Source: Rodentolepis nana (lineage: Eukaryota; Platyhelminthes; Cestoda; Cyclophyllidea; Hymenolepididae). From it: DNA of 18,989 nt. Shown piece after piece: positions 8,993 through 16,619 of the stretch (positions within the stretch are counted from its first letter, which is position 1; every line of letters starts with the position of its first letter). Below the pieces are notes generated by a model. The model was not told the DNA's origin. It ran no database searches and saw only the letters and a list, made by a program, of their open reading frames with translations. Location: contig UZAE01013805.1 in NCBI GenBank assembly GCA_900617975.1, forward strand, positions 1 to 18,989, in the 5' to 3' direction. The translations under genes were made by a program, and so were the position numbers.

Positions 8993-9020
8993 ATCGATGC
9001 GGTCTGTAGCGGATTGCTAA
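8801..9020 (+). pseudogene. Family-2 fragment, exons a and b, diverging from the inverted copy
   Basis: Exon a is 8801-8835 (after CTTTCATTAG, before GTAAGTAG) and encodes IPDFFDITGNG. A 66-base intron ends in TTTTACAG. Exon b (8902-9020) continues in phase with VLFCTSTITGGFKFDFF, then PVVFLYDENASCWKS, and stops at TAA 9018-9020. These two exons are the only intact spliced pair of family 2 in the window. The upstream exon z is deleted here, so the gene has no start. VVFLYDEN..CW resembles VVFLYEES..CAW at the start of family-1 exon 4. Function unknown; an ML-type lipid-binding fold is one weak possibility. Confidence 0.5.
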
Positions 9021-9051
9021 TTTATTAATGCCGGACTGACTCAGAAATTAT

Positions 9052-9205
9052 TGAGCGAAGTTGTTGAAACAGCAGAAATGCTTGTTGTATTCTCATTTTA
9101 AATAGCATAACATGGCGAAATTGACCGGCGAATCAAAGCAATGTGTTTCTTATTGAAATAGGTTTAAAATGTGAAAAAAATATTCTTTTAATCTGTGAAA
9201 ATTAA
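9052..9205 (+). repeat. Direct repeat, right copy
   Basis: This is the counterpart of 7407-7553, directly downstream of the family-2 exon b at 8902-9020. It supports both exon b copies having been duplicated with their 3' flank. Confidence 0.6.
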
Positions 9206-9931
9206 TTGAGAATTACCTCACTTCACACCTTTTTAATATTTATATAGTTAATTATTCATTTTTTTTCCATTAGGACTATAAATCAGCAATGAACAGTNTG
9301 TAAAATATCGTAATAATTTAAGGGCAGAATGGTACATTTATGAAGAGAATAAAGGCGGTTAGTAAATCTTCGTTCGCTATTCTGAGACTTTTAAAGCACG
9401 AATGCACTGTGTTTAGGCAGTCAAAAAAGGAAACAAAGATAAGTGATCAAGTTGAACCAAATTTGAGTTCCGTCAGTATAGCAAAAATAGTTTCAATGGT
9501 TCTCATCTCAAATAAATCTCTTTACTCTTGACAAATCTGAGGCTAAGATTGGCAGCATAAAAGGCTCTGAATAGGGCTAAACGAACCTCAGCTCAGAATG
9601 AATATAGAAATTTAGAATAATACCACAAACGGAACGTCTCCACATAGAACATGTGCACATATCCAACCTCATGAAATCGAAAAGAACGAATGATAGTATT
9701 ATCTACAAGAAAATTATCTTTAACAATCATATTTCAGTCTTTTGGTGTTTCATTAATTCCTACATTTTGCAAACAAATTTGAAATTTCGCAGAGCAAATC
9801 AGAAAGAGTGCAAGTATCAAACATGGCAACTACCAAATTATGGTGTCAATTGAATTTGAAAGACTTCCATTTGTAAAAATTTCCTAAACTTATTTTTATC
9901 AAATTTCTAAACAGGTGCTCATTATTCCGAT
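9206..9931. other. Spacer of the inverted repeat, no gene assigned
   Basis: AT-rich, with short open frames at 9340-9531 and 9653-9853 that lack conserved partners or motifs. An acceptor-like T tract ends in CCATTAG at 9273. Base 9298 is n. Confidence 0.35.
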
Positions 9932-10135
9932 TTAAAGAATGTATTTAATTTCATTCATTTCAATATGGGAATAAAAAACATTTGTGAATGACGGTTGATA
10001 GACTTTTTTTCCGTATGAGTATACGTTGCCCAGGGTGCACCGCGTGGAGGTAAGCCTATCGCACACCCCAATTTCAATAAATTTATTAGCAGTTCCAAAA
10101 TGGAGAACCACACGGGCCTCATCAATTACCAACAA
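9932..10135 (-). other. Open frame in the spacer, unassigned
   Basis: A minus-strand frame reads LVIDEARVVLHFGTANKF, later VCDRLTSTRCTLGNVYSY, and ends at 9932. No ATG opens it and it starts exactly where homology between the inverted-repeat arms ends. GC is higher around 10020-10120 than nearby. The C-x6-C-x-L spacing is mildly domain-like, but I cannot place it. It may be an exon, or an accident. Confidence 0.2.
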
Positions 10136-10497
10136 GAAGCATTTTCATCATAGAGAAAAACAGCAAAACGAAATTAGATTTATAGCCGACTGTTATAGTT
10201 GATGTGCAGAAAAAACTGTAAAATAGTATCAACAATTTGTTTTATTTATTATTATTTACTTCAAAAGAGATTTCTTCTTACTTCCATTGTCAGTTATATC
10301 AAAAAAATCGGGAGACCTAATGAAAGCCAAACAAATAAGATTAGGGGAAAATGTAATTTAAAATCCATTTCAACTATTAGACTTATAATAAATTACCCTT
10401 CCAGAATTTTCTCATTAGTTTGAAAATTGAACAACAAGGGAATATTACTTTCACAATCAATGATATCACACTGCGTTTCCACAATACTTTTAGCATT
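10124..10497 (-). pseudogene. Family-2 fragment, exons z, a and b, diverging from copy 2
   Basis: On minus: exon z is about 10497-10397 (VETQCDIIDCESN, then LLFNFQTNEKILEG), intron 80, exon a 10316-10282 (SPDFFDITDNG), intron 66, exon b from 10215. The phases join correctly: two bases of exon z plus one of exon a, and one of exon a plus two of exon b. Exon b has lost one T in its opening tract (T6 against TTCTTTT), which shifts the frame into a stop. A stop also lies just upstream of exon z, so its acceptor or start is unknown. This is the only place where all three exons line up. Confidence 0.5.
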
Positions 10498-10603
10498 TTA
10501 AATTTAAAATACTGAAAGAAAATAGTAAATCTAATTATTTAAGAGATTTGCCAAAAATGTTAACCAGCCGTTTTTTCCAAGCACAAATCCTTTACTAAAT
10601 TGT

Positions 10604-10900
10604 GCAGCATCAACTCACAAAGCATAAATTATAATAAAAGTCAAAATGAATTGAGTTATATTTACTGGATGAATTGCAAGATTCGAAAGCGAATTGAGAA
10701 ATTTTTTTATTCCATTCTCGATCCTAACTAAGGTGAAAAACTTGAACAATAGATTTTGGTGAACTTTCTTTTTAAATACCAATTAAAAGATTTAAATTTA
10801 TTGATTCAATGAATCTTGTCAATCAATTTTATGATGCACTATGGATGCAGAGAATTGGCGCATATAAAACTAAGACAAATATTGAAACACGAAATTGCAA
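10604..10900 (+). promoter_or_regulatory. Upstream region of family-1 copy 2
   Basis: GCAGCAT..CACAAAGCATAAATTATAA, the ATTTTGGTGAACTTTC block, TTTTTAAATACCAATTAAAA and CTATGGATGCAGAGAAT precede a good TATA-like CATATAAAAC (10861-10870), about 30 bases before the position of the lost ATG. This has the best-formed core elements of the four copies, although the gene it serves is dead. Confidence 0.45.
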
Positions 10901-11180
10901 AAGTTCTTCATTCTTTTAACTATAGCTTTGTTACTAATAGAATCCTTTTGTGTAAAGGAGTTTACAGAATTGTCAGACGTAGTATGTTCACTACTCGTCA
11001 CAACACAAAGTAGCAAAACAGAGCCCTTAAGATATTATGTGGGAGATTTGAAAGTGAAATATTGTTTAAAAAAATTTTTCTTAAAATTTATTTCCACTTT
11101 TAGAAAGAGACTGTAGACGAGAGTTCCATTTCGATTGAAAAAGGTTCTTGCTCTATGGAAGGCAAAATAATTGGGCAATC
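10901..11180 (+). pseudogene. Family-1 copy 2, 5' part: start codon lost, truncated in exon 2
   Basis: Exon 1 equivalent is 10901-11053 (153 nt), intron 50, exon 2 from 11104. The ATG of the other copies is AAG here (10901-10903), and no nearby in-frame ATG replaces it. The first conserved Cys of KECSE is Phe. Exon 2 keeps SIEKGSC and EGKIIGQS, then homology stops at about 11180 and joins 3'-end DNA, giving a stop within a few codons. Exons 3-7 are missing. It is otherwise very similar to the inverted copy. Confidence 0.75.
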
Positions 11181-11358
11181 TGAGAAACGATGGAGGAGTT
11201 ATTGAACTGACGATGAGAGACTTCTTAAACGATTCATTTTCATGTCTTTATTAACGCTTAATCTTTGTGCATCATTAGCTCTAGAATTATTTTTATAGAC
11301 CATTATTTAAACCAAAATGTTTATTTTTTAATGTTCAATCTGCCCAAAAGTCTTGAGC
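11181..11358 (+). repeat. First copy of a duplicated family-1 3'-end segment
   Basis: AGACTTCTTAAACGATTCAT, TCATGTCTTTATT, CTCTAGAATTAT, CCATTATTTAAAC and CTGCCCAAAAGTCTTGAGCA occur in the same order at 11688-11868. Here the segment is fused directly to the broken exon 2. Confidence 0.75.
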
Positions 11359-11687
11359 ACAATGCCTGAACATCACTTTTAAACTTTGGAAATCTATCAT
11401 CTTATTTATTGATTACTTAATTCACATATTTAGCAAGTATTTAATTTCTGATACAATTCAAATTAAATTAGTTCACATTCGTTCAAAACTATTCTATCTT
11501 CTAATTATTTATTTATGTTCAAAGCAGCAGGATCAACCGAATGCATATTTACATGCAAGTTACTCGGTATGCAGTCACTTTCAATTATCCATTGTTAATT
11601 TTTTAATTATTCACTAAATCAATTTTTTATTTACATGATTCAGTTCTTCTCGGAATCATACAATGGATTCTCAAACAATTGCAGTGA
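11359..11687 (+). pseudogene. Family-1 copy 2, 3' part: terminal exons 8 and 9
   Basis: From CACAATGCC (11359) the sequence follows the intron before the last exons as in copy 3 (from 18543). Exon 8 equivalent is 11528-11566 (GSTECIFTCKLL, donor GTATGC) and exon 9 is 11644-11687 (VLLGIIQWILKQLQ then TGA 11685-11687). The stop found in copies 1 and 3 after WILK is changed here to CAA, lengthening the tail by three residues. It lacks any upstream coding partner, so it is a relic. Confidence 0.45.
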
Positions 11688-11868
11688 TCAGGGAAACGAT
11701 AACAGACTTCTTAAACGATTCATTATCATGTCTTTATTCGCGCTTTATTGTCTACCGAAAGCTTAACATTTATGCAGAATTAACTCTAGAATTATTGTCA
11801 TAAACCATTATTTAAACAAAATTGTTTATTTGTTAATGCTCAATCTGCCCAAAAGTCTTGAGCATAAA
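11688..11868 (+). repeat. Second copy of the duplicated 3'-end segment
   Basis: This is the partner of 11181-11358, in its expected place after exon 9 and before the duplicated flank. Confidence 0.75.
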
Positions 11869-13535
11869 TATATATTGAAATAATAAGTTTTTTCCATTTA
11901 CGCAAGTTTCCGTCGTGTTCTACTTATGAAGATTGTCAAAGATACACAGATGTTAACAAAAGCCGCTGTAACAATCGAGGTAGCTGAGATTAAAATTAAG
12001 GTATTGTAGATTTAATATTTAAGAGAAAAACCAATGTGCGTGGTAACAGTGTGATGGAAAAGATTCATTGAAATTGTGATTCAAAATTGCTTTGTTCGAC
12101 ATAAAGCAAATATATGCGTGGCAAAAAAGCCAGCGGATCACCATTTCAGGTTTTGCTAAAAAATAGTTCTAAAATCTTATATTTGCATCGATTCTCAATA
12201 AATATTGGTACCTACCATTCTAAAAAACCACATTTCTTTTAAAAAGCCATATGGCCACATGTTGTTTGCTGTAAATACATCCTAAACTCTTTTATCCAGC
12301 AAAACTTTCAGAAAATCATATCTGGGTTCCTCTCAATTCTTCGTTTCTAGCCCAAATTAAGTCGGGGATGTGACATCATATTATTTTTATTGGACAGCTC
12401 ACTTTCTCTGTATCCCTTCGTCTTCCAAACTACCATTTAACAAAATTCGGAATGATAGAGGATTGATTCTACAGAATACTTTCTATCAGAGTTGAAAAAT
12501 CAAAATGAAGATAAATTTAAACAAGGTTACTTTGAGAATCTTAAAGACTTTGTCGAATAATTTTCCTAAACTGGACACTTTTTAATCATTTTAACCGAAT
12601 CGCACACTGATATACATAAACTAACGTTTAAACGCTGAATTTTCTTCCAATGAAAATCGTCATGTGATCATGTTCTAAATGTGATCCACTAATAATTAAG
12701 GAATCCATAAATTTGTAGTAAAAAGAATTGAGAATTGCTGTAAAATAACCGAAAACAAATGATTTTTCCCTTTCGTTATATTTTTGCATGGTTTTGAAAC
12801 ATGAACACTCCGCTGTGTTTTGTCCTAACACGGAAAATCAAATCATTTGCAAATCTATTGATGTTAATGGAAATATTGCTGCAAAGTTTGACTGGAAGGT
12901 CATAGAGCTGATGCGCCTAACAATTTTTATGCATTTAGGTCCAGTGGCCATCTTTAATTTCCATGATAGTCTGGACGATATTGTAGGTTTCATGCATTTG
13001 GGGTTGATGGTAATACTAGCGCTGACTAGATAAGGATCAGTTCCAGAATCGTCAAATATTTGCTTGAAAACAGTGGAAGGCCAGGGATTGTTCTTGTTTC
13101 ACTGTAGAGAATTAATGCACCAGGAATCTCTTTGTGGCGAAAATAAGTTCTTTGTGGCTGCTATTAAGCTGCGTTTCTGTTTTATTTCAGTTTGTTTACA
13201 TTTGCATATTCATGTATTAGTGCACGCTGAAAGCTTAGTCATAAGCAAAATGGTGAATTTAGTTTAAACAAACGGAGGCTTTTGATTGGCCACTGGTTTT
13301 GCTATTAACCGCACGGCCGTGCTTCTCAATAAAGGTCTGAATGCGTGAGATAGCGTGCCCTACAATCTCAAAGCCCTGCAACGGCGATTTACATGAATTT
13401 TAACTAGTCACAGCTTTCAAGTTTTAGCCAGTCAATGACATAACGATGAAAAGGCAACATGAAATTTTTAAATGTCAAACCAATACTAATCATTGATGAT
13501 TTTTCTCTGCGGTGCAACAGTTTAAAGTGCATTCG
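11865..13535. repeat. 3' flank of copy 2, partner of about 2590-3570
   Basis: It matches the copy-1 flank in two blocks, about 11865-12330 and 13190-13535 (CTTAGTCATAA, GGAGGCTTTTGATTGG, ACTAGTCACAGCTT, CAACAGTTTAAAGT). The roughly 860 bases between them have no counterpart in copy 1. That middle part contains open frames at 12788-13033 (+) and 12831-12628 (-) without recognisable features. Confidence 0.5.
13311..13322. other. Perfect 12-base palindrome GCACGGCCGTGC
   Basis: A fully GC-rich palindrome in AT-rich DNA, at the place where copy 1 has the different TCGCACACGGAG. It could be a dimeric protein site; nothing else supports that. Confidence 0.4.
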
Positions 13536-14013
13536 ATTGGACCCTGATACTTGAATCAACACCTTTTAAATAAGTTTGAAGGATCTCATACCTTCTTTGG
13601 AAAGAATACGAAGAGCTAAAATCTAACCTAAAGGACCTTAATAATTTTGTTTCAATTACTCTGTTGCAATAATGAATTTCTCTTATGAAGTGTCAGGCAC
13701 AATTTGCTATTGTCATCGAAGGGTGAATAGTTAAGTTGAATTGTAAGGTAAATGTGCGTTGAGATTCCAGTTAATGACCTTGCATTATTTTAACTCATTG
13801 CCAACACCATTGTGTAAGTTGTTCCATAGATGAAATAAAGTGACAATCTGTTAGTCGCAATGGAACGAAATGTGCTCCCTTGAGAGTGTTGTTCAATTTC
13901 TCCTGAAAGCAAATTCTACTGCTTTAATTAGGTTTGTTGCCACTCCAAGCACCGTAATAAGGCATTCAAGATTATTGACGTTTGACGTGCATAAAGAGTA
14001 AGCGCTTGTTCGT
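13536..14013. other. Intergenic stretch, nothing assigned
   Basis: Homology with the copy-1 flank ends here and no exon of either family is visible. Confidence 0.3.
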
Positions 14014-14271
14014 ATGCAACTGACCCAAGCCCTGTCCTCTATTGTTATGGTGATTGATCAGTTTCCCCAACCATTCAAAACCAGAAGGCCGGACTCCTTG
14101 ACACCGCATCCATCAAGGGGCAACGCAGAACTCTTTTGCGCAATTTCGGAAAGGAAACAAGAATCACTATCCGGCATGGAGGAGCAATTTCGTCATGGTG
14201 AGATTGCCTTTAAGTTACTTTGCCAGAGATACGTATTTATAATCAATTTTAAATTAAAGATCAAGAATTAA
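14014..14271 (+). other. 85-codon open frame, possible exon
   Basis: It opens with ATG (MQLTQALSSIVMVIDQF) and is more GC-rich than its surroundings to about 14190. A good donor (CATG then GTGAGA) sits after MEEQFRH at about 14200, so only the first part may be coding. No signal peptide or known motif. No second copy in the window. Confidence 0.2.
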
Positions 14272-14454
14272 CCGGTCATACTTGGATACATTTGTTGATA
14301 TTTTGGCATGCATGGAGGCTCTCAGGTATCTCGTCTCCATGAATAAAAGCAAGGATTCTGAGCATTTTGAGCAGCTTGGAGACACTAATTTGATATCCTT
14401 GAATACGTAAGCTGCTTTGAATGCTCCTTTGCCAAGTTTTAAGGCAATGTCACT
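14254..14454 (-). other. Stop-to-stop open frame with a glycine-rich GKGAF motif
   Basis: On minus, 66 codons read SDIALKLGKGAFKAAYVF, later SKCSESLLLFMETRYLRASM, to a TAA at 14254. LGKGAFKAAY resembles a kinase glycine-rich loop, but the lysine motif and all catalytic motifs that should follow are absent. It has no ATG at its start; a TTTTAAAG acceptor-like end precedes it. It could be one exon of an unrelated gene, or chance. Confidence 0.2.
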
Positions 14455-14579
14455 TTAAAATGGATTATATTTGGATTGTCTCTAGGTCGGTTAGAATCGA
14501 TAACCGATCAATATATTGGCACAGGTTAATTGTAACAATGCAACCAGCAAAATAATAACTCAAAATTAAGATTTAATTT

Positions 14580-15320
14580 TAACCCAAGAACAACCCATAG
14601 TGCGCTCTTGCTTATTTTACAGTCGCAATTAAGAACTATGAATGCGTAATTCCAAGCAATTAACGACTCTCAGTTTTGTACAATAAACAGATTAAAATGA
14701 AAGTTAAATTTTTTCATTCGAAAAAACAGAGATGATAAAGAAATAATTTGGAGCTAATCAATTGTTTCCTTTTTATTCCCTTCAAATTAAATTTATTGAA
14801 TTGCTTCAATGTCATTCAGTTGCGCATACAAATACATGAGGGTATATAAAGATAATTATTTACCTTTAAGTTGAATGAGACATTTCCTAAAAACTTGCCC
14901 CAGATGAACATAACTTGCCTGCTTAATTTTAGCAGAGAAGAACCAGAGAATCGATGGACTCGAATCGGTAATATATACCACTTGACCTTAATGCGCTTAA
15001 TCTGCGTAGAATTCTAGTAGCTTTGTTAGTTCCAGGAGTCTTTTTAATCAAGCAAAATATTAATTGCACTTCATAATTTATATAATTATTCCCGTGTTAA
15101 TGCAAATATTTAAAATTAAAGTTTAAATTCAAAATGCGTCAAAAGTTATTTGCAGTGATAGAACTTTAGGACCACATCGTTTTACAGCATACAACTTTTT
15201 CGATAAAAATGACTGTCATCTTGGGTGTAAATAAGAATGAACAGAAATTTACTAATGCCTGTTAATTTATCGCTGCCCGTTAAATTTGTTGTGCAGACAC
15301 TAAATATGCAAAATAACAAC
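14580..15320 (-). repeat. Tandem unit A (family-2 segment)
   Basis: It matches unit B in order: TTTTGTACAATAAACA (14670s and 15660s), ACAG.G.TGATAAAGAA, TTATTCC.TTC.AATT, CA.TTG.GCAT, and the exon b region with GACTGTCATC against GATTGTCACC. The period is about 0.9-1.0 kb. Confidence 0.55.
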
Positions 15321-15491
15321 CCAAATAATTATATTTTATGTAAGTAAATCTAACTACACTGTCTATATTTTAAAAAGGATTTAAACTTTATTGGCGAAAT
15401 TTTACCACATCTGCTCGCAGCATTTAAAAATGTCCTATTTGCCCTTAGACAGAATATATGGAAAATATGTAATTAATAATAATGGGATATT
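15182..15491 (-). pseudogene. Family-2 relic of unit A (exons z, a and b)
   Basis: On minus: exon z remnant 15491-15444 (NIPLLLITYF) runs into exon a remnant 15434-15406 (DIFKCCEQM, donor GTAAAA) without the intron seen elsewhere and with a TAG between. After a 106-base intron ending in ATATTTAG, exon b is 15299-15182 and is open: VCTTNLTGSDKLTG, then KFLFILIYTQDDSHFYRKSC, stop TAA 15184-15182. Exon b length matches the copy at 8902. The z/a part is broken, so the unit is probably dead. Confidence 0.4.
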
Positions 15492-15569
15492 TGCAATGCG
15501 ATTTTAACATACGGCCTCAGTTTTGAATGTGTAAGAGATGAAGTTCAGTGGTGCGTACAGTTGCCTCTC

Positions 15570-16136
15570 AGCCAATCCGCTTTCAATAAGCAACCTGCAA
15601 TTATGTTTTACCAAACTACAAAATTTGCTATTGTTGACGCAAGCACTTCCACCCAGCTTTTGTACAATAAACAAAATTAAATTGACATATATTCGGTTAT
15701 TTCATACGCCAGAACAGGGGTGATAAAGAATACTCAATCAAACCGCTAATTAACGTATAATAAGTAATTAAATATATATTTAATTCCTTCCATTTAAAAT
15801 TTATTCATTAGTTATTTTCTTCGTTCACATTCAATTGTGCATGAACATGTATGAAAGTATCTATCAGTAATTGTGCATTATAATTAAAACCATTATATAT
15901 GAGAAATCCTAAATGTAAGCAGTTTAAACATAAATTTTTGATGAGGCAACGATTGCTGTAGAAAGGAACCTTAAAATATAAATAAAAATTCGATTTAGAG
16001 CAACAATTAATTTAATTCATAATCGGAAATTGTTTACGTAAAATTGATTGTCACCATGGATATAAACAAGAAAGAAAACAAATTTATCACCGCCTGTTTA
16101 AGTTGATGTACAGACAATAAATAGCAAAATTCAATC
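15570..16136 (-). repeat. Tandem unit B (family-2 segment next to copy 3)
   Basis: The partner of unit A. It holds the family-2 exon b relic just left of copy 3's upstream region. TA-rich DNA fills most of the rest; the open frame at 15538-15723 on plus is antisense to it and not conserved in unit A. Confidence 0.5.
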
Positions 16137-16250
16137 AAACATTGTGGTTCATTTTGAATTCCAAAATGCAATTTTAGTATATTCAAATTATTGGACCTCA
16201 ACAAAACAAATTCGTGCCACTTTCTGAACCAACGTAATCACAATGTGAAT
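16050..16250 (-). pseudogene. Family-2 relic of unit B, diverging from copy 3
   Basis: Exon z remnant: after the acceptor TTTTGCAG, from 16250 down to about 16195, the DNA TGTGAT..GTT..GAAAGT..TTGTT aligns with exon z at 10497-10397 and reads CDYVGSESGTNLF, then a stop. Exon b remnant from about 16115 reads VCTST, an in-frame TAA, then TGGDKFVFFLVY; the acceptor AG is changed to TG. It occupies the same head-to-head place relative to family 1 as the other family-2 fragments. Confidence 0.45.
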
Positions 16251-16349
16251 CTGCAAAATTTTAATATTTTGACTTCATTTTCAAATACGATTGCAGAACA
16301 TATTTCAAACTTGAGATTGTTTGCAAGCGCTAAACCTTTACTTAGTTTT

Positions 16350-16619
16350 GCAGCATAACCTCACAAAGCATAAATTATAAGTAAACTCTAACTGAATTGA
16401 TTGACATTGCAAGTGGAGAAAACTTTTTATCCATTCTTGGTCCCAATTTGGGTAATAAAATTAAGACATATATTTTGCTGATGTAGTCTTTTTAAATACC
16501 AATTAAAAGGTTCAAATTTATCTATTTATTACACCATGTCAATCAATTTTATGGTAAACAGTAGATGGAGAGAATCGTACATATAACACAAAATCCAACT
16601 TTGAATCGCGAAATTGCAA
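16350..16619 (+). promoter_or_regulatory. Upstream region of family-1 copy 3
   Basis: GCAGCATAACCTCACAAAGC, TCTAACTGAATTGA, TTTTTAAATACCAATTAAAA, ATGGAGAGAAT (16564-16574) and TATA-like ATATAAC (16581-16587) precede the ATG at 16620 by about 35 bases. Spacing matches copies 1 and 2. Confidence 0.5.

Larger units (their letters stand above)
10124..11180. repeat. Right arm of large inverted repeat
   Basis: It mirrors 8178-8992. Compared with the left arm it contains an additional 10365-10603. That extra part is also present in order upstream of copy 1 (about 40-190), so it is ancestral and was deleted from the left arm. Confidence 0.8.

Noticed and set aside
12788..13033. 81-codon open frame on plus with a repeated MHLG motif
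   Set aside because: The motif comes from a short DNA repeat (ATGCATTT.GG) and no other sign of a gene is present.
16614..16619. Upstream TTG as a start for copy 3 (and equivalents at 8463 and 10895)
   Set aside because: A non-ATG start is unlikely in an animal nuclear gene, and an ATG follows two codons later in copies 1 and 3 and in the inverted copy. In copy 2 that ATG is lost, which is treated as a lesion.
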